From contig JADANN010000365.1 in assembly GCA_018806985.1 (NCBI GenBank), positions 420,001 to 484,000 of the forward strand: a stretch of DNA of 64,000 bases. The letters run 5' to 3'. Made by a program: the position numbers and the translations under genes. Below are positions 23,956 through 34,479 of this stretch, one piece after another. Numbering within the stretch: position 1 is the first letter of the stretch; the number at the start of each line of letters is the position of its first letter. The notes below the pieces were generated by a model. It was not told the origin of the DNA. It made no database searches and was given only the letters and a program-made list of their open reading frames with translations. Origin of the DNA: Angiostrongylus vasorum (lineage: Eukaryota; Nematoda; Chromadorea; Rhabditida; Metastrongylidae).

Positions 23956-24232
23956 TACTACACCAACCACCATTCAGGCTCATAACGACGATGAACACGT
24001 TGTCTTGTTTTCTCCTTCCTCCGCTTTGTTTCCTTTCGGTATTTTCTGTAATGAAAGGCAGGATACCAGAGTCACAAACGACGCAGGAAGTGATTTGTGT
24101 GTGTCCGGGGGCGAATTTCAGAGCACCCAATTTGTGCAGAGCCGGATAACGGCCAAAGCATTAGAGGGGTTCATCAGCTTTTTGGGTTGGTTAACGGCTT
24201 TCGCTGGATGCGAAAATGCACATGTCCAGTAA
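23956..24232 (+). CDS. Probable terminal coding exon, unidentified protein
   Basis: A strong acceptor (ccactttttttgcag) is followed by a 91-residue open frame ending at TAA (24,230-24,232): TTPTTIQAHNDDEHVVLFSP, then NDAGSDLCVSGGEFQSTQF, then ITAKALEGFISFLGWLTAF. The region is GC-richer than its flanks and two other frames stay open, which complicates the call. The exon starts one base into the codon, so the upstream exon must end with two bases; I could not find it. No domain recognised. Confidence 0.4.
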
Positions 24233-25060
24233 AGATATTTATGGTGTTGTCTCAAACCTCCACCTAATAACATTCTTCGCCGTCCATTTTTCCCAGAATT
24301 CTTTCGGGCCCTGACTTTACTCCATATTTTACTTAAGTAATATTTGGAAATCACCATATTACTTTTTGGCATTATGTTAATGTTAGTTAAGGAAAATGTT
24401 TGTTTAACGTTCTTATCAGGAAGAGTTTTAAGAAAAATTTCAGGGAAAAAATTGTGTGCTGACGTTTTCATTTCTCTTATGAACACGTATTAACAACAAA
24501 GGAAATGGAGTTTTCCCAGAAATTTTAACCTCTAGCGTAAGCAACGACAGCTTGTTGTAAGTCTGATTCTCAGTTCACGCTGTTTGTTTACAGTCAACTG
24601 TCTTCACTTAATTGCGAGGAAGTTCATCTACAGGGTATATTCGCTGCTAAAAATGGCCTGCACTTCCTCGTTCATGTATTGTCGTTTATAATTCTCCATT
24701 CCCTAATAATTAACACAATGTGCTCTTCGCTATACATCATACACCTATTCATTGCTAATTTTCATGACTAATCAGAATGCAAACGTGAATGCTTAGCCTT
24801 CTAAGACCTTCCAAGAAAGGTCAAGTTAACCCCGGCCTAGTCAACCAAACATCTTTACATCCCCGACAGAAAAAGCCAGGGTACCTAATTATTAATCGTG
24901 TTAGATATCAAACAACTCACCGATTTCCTTGAGCCTTCCACTGTGTATTCCACGTGGGGCCATCCGTGCAGAGTTGGCATGGTTGGGCTGTAAGCTACTC
25001 TTACGGTAAAATATCAGCCTGAGATATTGTGAGAAATTTCGAGTGATAATGAGACAATCC
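24233..25060. other. Intergenic sequence, nothing recognised
   Basis: AT-rich; no gene or shared repeat. A minus-strand frame at 24,118-24,486 is mostly antisense to the exon candidate and flanking AT-rich DNA. Confidence 0.4.
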
Positions 25061-25815
25061 TCCAAGTGCTGTTCATTATTGGACTTCTGAAACTTATCCA
25101 GAATGCCTCGAGGATCTTAAGCATCGAAGTTTTAGATTCCTGTGAAGGCATAGTAACTTCAACAACAAATTTTTCTCCGTTTTGTCTTTGTGTCCTATGC
25201 GGGGCTAGTGGAGCATTATCTTTACCTCTACGCTTACCGTATAGGTGTTCTTATATACGGAAGCACAGTGGCTTATCAGTTTAGCCAATCTATTAGCCTC
25301 CGCAAGCTTTACAAGAAATCAGGCACACCGTATCCGAACTTATGCAATCACCGTCCCTTGCGTTAGGGCATATTACACAAATCTGCATTGTGCATACCCG
25401 GTTACATAGGCTCCTGCGAAGTAACTAGCGGCTGCGAGTGCTCGACCGTATTTTTATTCACTGTTACCGAACCTTCTGGACCTGCCCTTCTTAAGCAACG
25501 TTTTATAGCTCTGCTTATCTCGGTTTTAATGAGGGACAGGATTAACAGGGCTTTATTCTCGCTAAACATCATTTCCGGACACGGCTCTTCCTCCAGACCT
25601 ATCCGGAGGGGTCCAATTTCGTGCCCACTGGAAATGATTATTTGTTCCGCCAATTTTAGGGATTCTTCCTTCCGCTCTCTTCCTGTGCACACGGTGGTGG
25701 CTGTTCGAAACATGATTTTTAGAACACCCCTTTTTTTTGTGTGGCTTACAAGAAATCAAGCACACCGTATCCGAACTTATGCAATCACCTGACTTTCGGT
25801 ACCACTTCGTCATGC
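25060..25815 (-). mobile_element. Penelope-like element fragment: linker and GIY-YIG endonuclease, with an internal duplication
   Basis: Minus strand from 25,815: a first copy of GDCISSDTVCLISC, then about 90 residues that include EISRAIKRCLRRAGPEGS (the PLE linker after the reverse transcriptase), then CTMQICVICPNARDGDC (a Cys-rich CxxC stretch), a second GDCISSDTVCLISC, KPLCFRI, NAPLAPHRTQRQNG and KILEAFWISFRSP near 25,085. This is the order of the PLE C-terminal region. Several stops interrupt it. About 47 bp at 25,745-25,791 is repeated at 25,310-25,361, so the fragment joins two copies or arose by template switching. Confidence 0.8.
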
Positions 25816-26940
25816 AGCCGTTTTCGTATAGTTAATTTGAGCCTTCATAAATGGAGCCCACTTTTCTTTCTATTTCTCTCGACTGTACTTAATGTACATT
25901 GACTTTTCGTTCAATAACTGGAACAAATCTCGTTCTCCTGTTTAGTGAAGCAAATGACAAGACAATCGTCTTTATGTCTACAGTAGAGCAATAATAAGAA
26001 AGTTACAAATGGAGTATGTCTATTAGATGTAAATGTACGGACGAGGTTTGTTGCCACTGCTGTCTCATTGGCAAACATCTCACTTGTGCGTAACACTTCA
26101 AGTGCTATCTAAGGATTGAGAAGTCTAGCCACCCCTTTAACACCTCCACAGCTACTGAATCGAGAAGCCATACATGTTTATTTCTTATTCGAATTACGTA
26201 AGGACTTCAACGCATCGTTTAGGAAAGAACTCAAATGTCAGTACCGAAAACTGAACAACAAATAGGTCAGAGTGCCAAAATCAGCTTGTTTAAAACCAAC
26301 AGTTATTTTTCGACTCAAACTGGGCTACCAACATATCCCGTCTTATACATACTTTTTCAAAACTCATAAGTTGTTTTCATTGATGTGCTTGAGTCTAACG
26401 ATCATTCATTATTCGAGGTTACAACCATCACCAACTATGTAGATGGACCAACGGATAAAATTACATGGTTTTTAATCCCAATACTTATCCAGTTGTTGAA
26501 ACTCATCCTAAGCCATTTCACCAACAACCAGACGTTCCTGGATCACGTACGTAATGCGTCTTCTAACGGCACTCATATGTAGAGTCCTTCGACATTACCA
26601 CCCTTTATAAAAAGGTGTCGAATAACTCCGTTACGCAGAGGGAAACATCTTCAAGATGGTGTGTCGTCATCTCAACATCTAAATGACAAAGAATTACTGC
26701 AGCCTCACCAATCTTGTCATTACGAATAATCCAGTGTTTTTAGACCTTATCAGCTCTCGAACCATGCCACATTTTTGTGTTTCTCTCATGTTGAGGAAAA
26801 CTTCTTCGTGCGATAATGACTAAGGACCTTGAAAGCTTGGTCCGCAACATCGGAAATTTCCTTTCAATTTTATTTTAGTAGTCTTGTTGTCTAAAGAATA
26901 CTTGAGGGAGCGGCGGTATAGTAACTACCTTCCCTAACAC
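25816..26940. other. Intergenic sequence, nothing recognised
   Basis: AT-rich with short frames only; no splice-supported exon seen. Confidence 0.4.
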
Positions 26941-27183
26941 CACAATGATGCTGAGATACTTGCAAAACTCCGGATCGGAGATTGTTTGCGGTGGGGAACG
27001 AGACGCATTATTACCCTTTCGAGGGCTAACGCGTTCACCGCCACACATGCGGGTCCTTCGTTTCGCCTGTCTCTCAGCTAGTTCTATCGACCAGGCCATC
27101 AGCAATCACTCATCAACGGGATTGATCTAGGTAGCCCAAATCGGCAACGAACCCAGTTAAGCCGAGGCTGGAGCTCTAAATCA
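26941..27183 (-). mobile_element. SINE-D copy, left half of a second inverted pair
   Basis: AATGATGCTGAGATACTTGC, ACGCGTTCACCGCCACACAT and CATCAGCAATCACTCATC match the 20.2-kb copy on the same strand. It ends in TCACAATGTTAACATTTTAT at the junction with its partner. Confidence 0.8.
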
Positions 27184-27490
27184 CAATGTTAACATTTTAT
27201 TTACTGCCTCCCCAGTACTGATTTGGGCTGTCCAGATCAATCCTGTTGATGGGTGATTGCTGATGGCCGGATCGATAGAAATAGCTGAGAGACAGGCGAA
27301 ACGAAGGACCCGCATGTGTGGCGGTGAACGCGTTAGCCTTCGGAAAGGGTAATAACGGGGTTCGTTCCCCACCGCAAACACCTGCGGCCCGGAGTTTTGC
27401 AAATATCTCAGCATCATTAGTGAGTTAAGTCACACATGATAACCTTGCCGTGAAAAAAATTGTAAGAGGCAGTAAATAAAATGTTGACAT
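27184..27490 (+). mobile_element. SINE-D copy, right half of a second inverted pair
   Basis: Plus-strand copy: CCAGATCAATCCTGTTGATG, GTGGCGGTGAACGCGTTAGC (box A-like), GGGGTTCGTTCCCC (box B-like), TTGCAAATATCTCAGCATCA. It ends in GGCAGTAAATAAAATGTTGA, an inverted match to the junction sequence, so the pair has short inverted ends. Confidence 0.8.
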
Positions 27491-27920
27491 ACTTCCCTAA
27501 TAGTTCCTTGTTCTGCATTACAGTACGTTTCCTATACTAATTATATTTACTGGTAACCACCTTTGTCCTCACACTCTTTGCAAATTGCTTCTTTACGACC
27601 ATCTCATGCACCCGCTTCGTAGCTGGCTGATTCTGTAACTTCCCTTTGCAGGAACTGTTCTTTGCCTGACAGCTCGGGCACTGAATGAGCAGCCGTCATT
27701 TGCATGTACTTTCCTGTATCTTCCATTCCTATGAGCTTTCTGTATAACCACTTGTACGTCTAGCAGACGAACTTTCTCTACGAGCACTTACATCGCTCAT
27801 TTGTGTAACCATCGCGAACTTTCTGTGCATGCAGCTCCATCAGATTGTACAAACTGGAAACTTTAATCTTGTTTTGAACTCTATCTCTCAGGTTTTCCTT
27901 TTTGGAGCTATCCCATTGCA
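27491..27920. other. Intergenic sequence upstream of a possible small gene
   Basis: No repeat or exon recognised. A minus-strand frame (27,593-27,787) shows no support. Confidence 0.35.
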
Positions 27921-27923
27921 AAA

Positions 27924-27931
27924 AAGTATAT
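27924..27931 (+). promoter_or_regulatory. TATA-box-like element
   Basis: GTATATAAGG about 50 bp upstream of the ATG at 27,981. The spacing would put a start site near 27,955. Position and sequence suit a core promoter, but AT-rich DNA gives such matches by chance. Confidence 0.35.
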
Positions 27932-27980
27932 AAGGAGCATTATGAGTCAGTTTGGTTAGTTCTGCTCAACTAGTGCTCGT

Positions 27981-28208
27981 ATGATCTCCATCCTCGTATT
28001 GGCGCATATATTCCTTACCCTTCTGGATATCATCGCATCGCTAATTGCAACGCTATTATTGCTAAAATGGTTAAATCCAAGCTTAGATTGTGCTCTGTGG
28101 CAACGTCAAAAAGTGGCGTTGCAGATTGGCACGAAGTCGAGCATTCTACGGCGAGCTAGTGATTATTCGGTGCCGAAAACCGAGTCCTGTATCCCACCAA
28201 CCAACTAA
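27981..28208 (+). CDS. Possible small membrane or secreted protein, single exon
   Basis: 75 codons from ATG to TAA. Residues 1-30 are strongly hydrophobic (MISILVLAHIFLTLLDIIAS and on to LLLLKW), as in a transmembrane segment or signal anchor. A polar, basic tail follows (LQIGTKSSILRRASDYSVP). A TATA-like box lies 50 bp upstream. An AATAAA occurs only at 28,625, rather far away. No family recognised; coding status is inferred from the N-terminal hydrophobic block and the promoter-like context. Confidence 0.35.
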   Translation: MISILVLAHIFLTLLDIIASLIATLLLLKWLNPSLDCALWQRQKVALQIGTKSSILRRASDYSVPKTESCIPPTN

Positions 28209-29247
28209 TACAAGCTCGTAGTGGTAATGCTTCTAGTTCTTGTTGTTCATTTCTATTTAGCTTAAAAAGAAGAGTTTAGTTATCTACTGCTACTTAAACA
28301 CTAACACATAAACCAGTGAGCACGCCGCATCTATTCGACTCCTTATTTTTCATCGCTCTAAATCTGAGTTTATAGCACCTCATGCCGGTCGATTTGCCCT
28401 CAAGAAATTGACAACTTCATTGCTGCACATCTTGCCCAATAATTCCGCTTTCTTATTGTGGTTGTAATCCCAGCACTTTCTTTGGTTCTGTTTTGTGTAG
28501 TGGAAAAAAAACTGTCCTCAATGCAACCACGATATTTTCCACATTTGGTAGTCGCTTTCACATGATATAGGGAGCATATAACCGTCAATTCTACGCGATA
28601 GCTATGGTTCACTTAGTGATTGGAAATAAAGTAGCAACTAACCACTAGTCAGAATTAGTTCTAACTGATTAACAGATCATGACGTCTCAGAACTGATTAT
28701 TTTTCCATAGCTGAGGCACTAGAGCGCTCGACATTTCTACAGAGAAGAATATGCTTTATCACTCCAAAAACTTTCATTTCAAATTTACGTTTTCTCGTTG
28801 TGCTAGGTGGAGTCCTACTTGCTCAATCGCTGAGATGCTCGAGATACACGTATCGTCCAGGGAAACGACAGTTCTCAACAAAAAAAAACAGCATGTCATT
28901 TTTCTAGAGGATGAAGATTGGATCTTGCTTGCAAAAAGTGTTGTAGATTTTATTGGTTTCCACTTTAGCTATTAACAAAGGTCACACTTAGATGGGATAT
29001 AATTGCTCGACTATGGGAGCCTCATCATTTCTGGGCGCAACAGGCGCGTCAGGCGCGATGAAGGGGGCAACCAGGTGCCGTGACTCAGTACATTTATTCC
29101 AATGGGAAAAAAGAATGAAAAAATTCAAAGGTTTTCCTGAAAAGAGGTTATCATATCTTTAGTTGAGTCTACGCATTGCATTGTTGGGTTGAATTAATAG
29201 TTAGATATAGATTTTTAATTTTTATTCATTTATCTCCACTGCCTCAG
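28209..29247. other. Intergenic sequence, nothing recognised
   Basis: AT-rich with an AATAAA at 28,625-28,630 that might serve the ORF upstream. No shared repeats until the SINE-A at 29,248. Confidence 0.35.
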
Positions 29248-29635
29248 CAACGGTTTGCCGCCTCGTCATGACTGGGAGGTGTTTCTGGGTGTCGGGCTAC
29301 GATCTACAGCGGAGGGCATTCATCCTCCCAGCAGGGTCTCCCAAGCTGAGAGAGAGTCGGGCGTTTTCATCAGAAAGCTCAGCTAAAAGTAAACCAATAC
29401 CAGGATCCACCACAGTTTTGGTATCAAACTAGTCGCATGGTGGCAAACCTCCCTCCCCTGATCCATAAAGGCGGCGACTGCTTGTCGTGGTGAAGTCCTG
29501 GGAAGGCTTTGGCCAGGCTGACCTCGGGATTCCAGCAGGCCACAATGGCTAAGAAAACAAAACTCCGAAAAATGGAGACTATGCTGGGGCAGCACAACCA
29601 GTGAGGATAGGCCGTCCAAATGTCCAAGTAAGTAT
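29248..29635 (+). mobile_element. SINE-A copy 3
   Basis: The fullest plus-strand copy: CGGTTTGCCGCCTCGTCATG, GGTGTCGGGCTACGATCTAC, CAGGCTGACCTCGGGATTCC, CACAACCAGTGAGGA. The tail CCGTCCAAATGTCCAAGTAA is the RTE-like repeat. Confidence 0.88.
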
Positions 29636-29642
29636 CTCCACT

Positions 29643-29970
29643 TCACCGACAATGTGATCTACTAGGAAAGAAGTTGTGGAAAATCGGACCACTTTTCGAA
29701 CTCTTCGGTAGAACTTGCCAGGGAGTACGCACATGTGCCGGTAGGAACATCTCCAAAACTGGTGTGGTTGAATCGACAGTGTTGAGGCTTGTGCAAGATC
29801 TGCTGTACAAACGAAGGCATACACCGACAAGTAGCAAACGAGTGTCTCGTTGGTTGAAACACTTCTACATAGGAAATTCCATTTTGCATGGCATATGTAA
29901 GAATAACAAGAAAGGACTTCACCATTATGCTATTCGTCAGAGGCTAAGGAGAGAAGAATGCATAGCCTAG
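29643..29970 (+). other. GC-richer block with several open frames, unassigned
   Basis: Between SINE-A copy 3 and SINE-B copy 2 lies a GC-richer stretch open in several frames on both strands. One plus frame starts CGKSDHFSNSSVELAREYAH and stops at a TGA; another runs about 98 codons to TAG. I cannot tell which, if any, is coding. It may be a fragment of an unknown mobile element or an exon. Confidence 0.3.
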
Positions 29971-30140
29971 TAGAATAGGAGAGATACAATGGCGTCTGAA
30001 TAGCTTGATAAAACTGACATTATTGTGATATGTGGACGACACATGATTCCAGGGCTGTTGGTTAATTCAACAACACAGTAAATTGTCTAAAGCTGCAGCC
30101 AGGAAGTATTCTTCATGAAGATAACCGACAAAGGGCATTA

Positions 30141-30400
30141 AACAATGTGGCAACACATATGTGGAATCGACCCCTGCCCCCATGGTCCACCAAGCCTTCC
30201 ATCCTTTCGTGGTCGGGAAATTGGTACCAGACTTGTTTGGGGGATAGCAGCACTGGCTCAACACATCAGTTGGCCACGGCGAGTCATTGTAAAGGCCAGA
30301 TATGCATTCAACTACCTCCAACGATGCCTAATGAAGTTGAATGCATGGCACATTCCTCAGGGGATTGATCAACGCCGATAGCTTTATCCTTATCCTTCAT
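30141..30400 (+). mobile_element. SINE-B copy 2
   Basis: The box A part is lost. The centre TGGTCGGGAAATTGGTACCA, the middle GTCATTGTAAAGGCCAGATA and the tail GGGATTGATCAACGCC match the other copies. Confidence 0.85.
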
Positions 30401-30739
30401 GTGGAGAGCCACTTGAGAAGGCCTTCTTTTTTTTTACAAAGAATGGCTACGCAGAGTATACAACCATACCTATATCTGAAAAGTCTCGTCAGTGGCTTCA
30501 CGTCTTGTCACTATAAAAAATATCCCTAGATATAGAGTTAAGTCTCCAAATACACCAGACGCACAAATCTTTCTAGGTAATCATCTGTTACTATTGCAAT
30601 GATTGTAGACTGTAGGTGGAATACGAAAACTGCACAAGTTATGGATTAGGAAGCTGGTAAATTGTATGTGAACAATTTATCTTTATATATACATGCTTTT
30701 ACGAACTGCCCTGTTCAGCTGACGCGTGGTTGGTATTAA

Positions 30740-31325
30740 TTCTCTTATTGTTATTGCTGTTGTTGTTGCTCGATAGCTGACGTTTCTGCGACTTCGCCTA
30801 AAAATGAAGATCAGAAAAAGATGAAGGAGATGAAAATTGATAGGCAAATGAAGTTATCCATTAAGAGTTGCCTTAGAAAAAATGATATTGAGAGTTATGT
30901 GGTTGTTACTGACCTCCAACCCACCTGCGCCGTTATTCAGGACGCAACCGCCTCTGTGATCGTTTGTGTCGCTCAGAAAATTATGTGATCCGTCTTAACG
31001 GGGGAGTCGGGGATTGTATGAGTTCATGTACTCATGTACAACATACTTGATCTCATGTAAGGCATGCTGTGAAGAACATGTTGAGGAAACGGGTAGACCA
31101 CTTTGTGTCCGCCTGAAAGGACACCTAGATGGGGAAGATTAAATTCGACAAAGTACTTCTCTAGGTACAAATAGGGCACAAAAGCGCTATGGAGATGACT
31201 TCGAAGTTAATGTCTAGATCTTAGCGCAGGAATGTAGATATCAATGAACGAGACTCTTGAGGTGTTCTGACTAAATTTCAACAGTCCAAAGATGAACATG
31301 AAGGACGATTGCCTCACCACCACAT
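30740..31325 (+). mobile_element. Penelope-like element: inverted end plus GIY-YIG remnant
   Basis: At 30,740-30,800 the minus strand holds a PLE end (GCAACAACAACAGC-type run after the hammerhead-like motif). From 30,895 the plus strand reads NRLCDRLCRSENYVIRL, GDCMSS, then after a frameshift EETGRPLCVRLKGHLDG and TSLGTNRAQKR, with a degenerate C-terminus to about 31,320. This is the GIY-YIG domain order. A minus-strand end followed by a plus-strand endonuclease is the layout of the left half of the terminal element at 61,988. Confidence 0.7.
30775..30800 (-). ncRNA. Hammerhead-ribozyme-like motif (copy 3, partial)
   Basis: Minus strand: AGGCGAAGTCGCAGAAACGTCAGC. GGCGA/TCGC could form stem II and AGAAAC the GAAA box. 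The CUGANGA side is displaced by an insertion (TCTGATCTTC lies about 15 bp further 5'). Confidence 0.35.
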
Positions 31326-31414
31326 ATGATATGGTATCTTATCTCAGAATGATTTTTGGTACACATCCCATGGGAGGCTCTCACTCATCATCCCTCTTGA
31401 ACAACACAGGGGTG

Positions 31415-31805
31415 CTCCAACCTGTCACCTGTATCACCTGTAGTCCCGTTGATCGCCGAGTGACTCGAGAGGCCGTCAGTAAGTCTTCCATTTTCACTGT
31501 CGCGTGCAAAAGTAGCCCAGTGGGTTCTGATCGCTCTAGGGACTCGTCGAGCATCATATCTTCCTTCTAGGCTCTTCGTTAAGAACTTTGACAATCGCGT
31601 CGGAGGTCTTCCTGCGGTACGTTTGACATCCCAGGGAATCCAGTCACTAACGGCTCTTGTCCATCGGTTGTCATTCATACGCATTACGTGTCCGGCCCAC
31701 CTTATCTTCAGCTGTTTGGCGTACAGAACGGCATCTTTGATTTTTGATCGTTGACGCAGGTCGGAGCTTCGGATCCCATCCCTTTGTACCGTTGTGCCGG
31801 TACCG
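31415..31805 (-). mobile_element. RTE-clade LINE, 3' end (5'-truncated)
   Basis: Minus strand: GIRSSDLRQRSKIKDAVLYA, IRWAGHVMRMNDNRWTRAVS, VKRTAGRPPTRLSKFLTKSL, RTHWATFARDSENG. This is the C-terminal domain that follows the reverse transcriptase in RTE proteins. It is followed by a tail of TGATACAGG-type repeats (complement at 31,420-31,440). The frame is open from about 31,867 down to 31,388, so this is one of the better preserved pieces, but it is truncated. Confidence 0.85.
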
Positions 31806-31809
31806 TTTC

Positions 31810-32340
31810 GAATCCCACACGGCGCGAATGAAGTCATTTCACTTATAAAAGCCACTTTTGTTTTCATGAAAACAAATTATTAGCGAACAATCAGTAAACA
31901 ACCTTCTTGTATAACAGGACACTCCCGAGTGAGGTTACTTCATTCGAGCTGTCTTCCTCTCAGCAGGTTTCCACTGGACGTGACTCCGAAGACCATTATC
32001 ACAAGAAAATGGCTGTAATCAAACGGCTAAAGTTGCTACGGCTGTGAAGAAGGCGTGGAAACATTGACGGAATAAAAGTTTTATAATATCCCTGCGTGAA
32101 ATGAATAATCTGAAAGGATACTTGAAGTCAGTATGTCTTAGATACGTGTATAATGGAATGGCACGAGCATAATTATTACTCACAACACACCTCTGCAAAG
32201 CAGTTCGCAACACTGCGAGTGTATGGAAATTTGTTGACAGCATACGTTCATTATGTTTGTTTTATTTTGTTCTCCACTGGTTATCTACAATTTTTTGGAC
32301 TTTTACCTTCAAAATAAGAGTAGTTATTAGTGTCCACTCA
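31810..32340. other. Intergenic sequence with possible PLE-end remnant
   Basis: ATTAGCGAACAATCAGTA near 31,880 resembles ATAAGCGAGCAATCAGTA near 11,445, so part of 31,840-31,960 may be an old PLE end. Otherwise nothing recognised. Confidence 0.3.

Positions 32341-32397
<57 letters not shown>
32341..32397. repeat. (TA)n microsatellite
   Basis: About 28 TA units, followed by further TA-rich sequence to about 32,500. Confidence 0.95.
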
Positions 32398-32399
<2 letters not shown>

Positions 32400-32499
32400 T
32401 ACACATATTTTTATATATGTATATATATGTGCATATATAAATATGTATACAAATGTGAGAAATCAAAACTTAACATTGTGTGTATATGTATATTGATAT

Positions 32500-33800
32500 A
32501 AATGTATAATGTTGAATTTGAGTTTTTTATATAGGAATCTCTCAGAATTTCCTCAAAATCTCGTTCCGTATAAAGAATCAGAATCAATGGGCCAGAGTTT
32601 CTTAATTTTGCATTTATTGAATGACCCGCCTTAGCGACGCCCCCTGCCTAGTCCACTCAGATCTCGACAAATATTTTCAAGTGCACCACTGCATTACAGC
32701 AAATTCACCTATTATTCTCAATATGTTGTAAAAATTCATTGTGTTAAACGCACCGGCCGGTTTAGGCTCAGCGCTCTGCTTCCACTGAAACCGTTGATGA
32801 ATTTTCCTGCAATCTTTCAGCCCAATTCCTTATTGATGTGGAATTTTTATTTTCGTAGTAGCTTTGGAACAAGGAATTGAATGAAAGGCTGTAGCCAAGC
32901 TGTCGGCATTGAATCATAGAGGCATGTTGTCTTTATTGTTGATGAAAGAGGGAGTTGTGATTTCACTGAGATCGTTATCACTACAGCCAATATGATGGCC
33001 ATTGCACCAAGGGAATTTAGAAGACCTAGAAGCGGGTGAGAGAGAGTTAAAGCTCAGTTGATTGATTTAAAAAGGCGGTGTTGAAAGTGTCGAAATAAGG
33101 GTGCGGCTCCGTTTTTTCACGTACCATGTCTGCTTTCATTCTTTATAAAGAATCTCACCAATTATCTTCTGATTTATGTCCTTAATCAATCTCTTTTGAG
33201 TCATATCATACCTGCATGTTGTTTCACTTGTCGTTCAGCACGTAATCATGAGGCATTTACCCAAGACTTGTAGAATCACCTGACGTAAGCGTTGCTGAAC
33301 CCCGTCCCATTCTTACTACTACGCAGTTTGTGTTTGTATAGCTTGACTTTCTTTTTTTCATGATGGTCTTTTTAAAAGATGGTGCAAGTTTTGGGACTTG
33401 AAACCTTTCTATAGCTTATAGAAAGAGCGCCAGTGACGAACATCTTAACATGGCACATTTTGAGAAAAATGTCTTGTATCGGTTATTTTTTTGAGCTGTT
33501 TTATGAATCTGTCAGCTATGTATATTTTTATCGCAGTGCGCACATTTCACTGACGAAGAGAAGCATGGCTTAGTTAACATACAAAGCGTGAAAAAGGGCT
33601 TTCACTACATGTTGTCCTCTAACGCTGAGTATAAATTTTCGAAGCTCCATGCCACCTATTGTGCGCACTGGTAACCATCTTTCCAGTTTCATACAAGGAA
33701 TACTGAAACATTTATGCAATTGGCTTGGAATTACTAGAGCACAATGTTATGTTTTATGATCTTATTAAATGAAGTAGAATCACTGTGTATAGTAAAAAAA
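32500..33800. other. Intergenic sequence, nothing recognised
   Basis: AT-rich; no shared repeat and no convincing exon. Confidence 0.4.
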
Positions 33801-33811
33801 GAAAGAAACAG

Positions 33812-33940
33812 CCACACATTGCTCGCAATCCCGCTAATGATCAAATTATTCGAGCGGCTAGCAATGGTCCCCATCGGGCACCGGACCTCCTGTGTGCTTA
33901 TCTCAAAGACGAAGACGAACAGCGCAATAGTTTGGCATGA
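33812..33940 (+). CDS. Possible terminal coding exon, unidentified
   Basis: Acceptor aaagaaacag (weak, purine-rich), then PHIARNPANDQIIRAASNG, then HRAPDLLCAYLKDEDEQ and a TGA at 33,938. The block is GC-richer than its surroundings and reads like protein. No upstream partner exon was found and there is no nearby AATAAA. It could also be a fragment of an unknown mobile element. Confidence 0.3.
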   Translation, partial: PHIARNPANDQIIRAASNGPHRAPDLLCAYLKDEDEQRNSLA

Positions 33941-34279
33941 AGGCACTTATTTCCATTGCCTTTGCCAGGGAGAGTGCCAGGCGTAGGTCGTGAAGCTCTA
34001 CCATTATGGAGTTGATGCACTTAATTGGTAGCTCGTCCGGCTGTTAAACACTATCTTAAGTTTTCCAATCGTTTTTCACAAACAAGGTCTGACACTTAGC
34101 GGTAGTAACCTATAAAAAATTTTGAAGTGCATTGAACCATGAGCACGTCAAATATAGATTGTGTCTCAATGCATCTCTAGACGAGTGGCATTTGCTGGTC
34201 AATAGGCCTTCCACATTGAGGAGACTCTTGAAGCATTTGGTCACGCCTACTAAATGTTCTTTACACCTCATTATACGTT

Positions 34280-34375
34280 GTATCTAATAATAATAATGAT
34301 AATAACAATAACAATTATAACATTCATAGTAATTATTGCAATATTAATAATAATAACAGTAATGCTAATAATAGT

Positions 34376-34412
<37 letters not shown>

Positions 34413-34422
34413 GTGATAATAA
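34280..34422. repeat. AAT/TAA-rich trinucleotide repeat tract
   Basis: Interrupted run of TAA/AAT units with a pure core at about 34,377-34,412. A poly-Ile open frame across it is an artefact. Confidence 0.95.
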
Positions 34423-34479
34423 TAATCACCCGCACCCCTATTATGTACACTACATACCTCGCCTCAGTTCAGAAACGGT

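Noticed and set aside
23858..24130. 90-codon minus-strand frame
   Set aside because: Antisense to the better supported plus-strand exon at 23,956-24,232, which has a strong acceptor and a longer frame.
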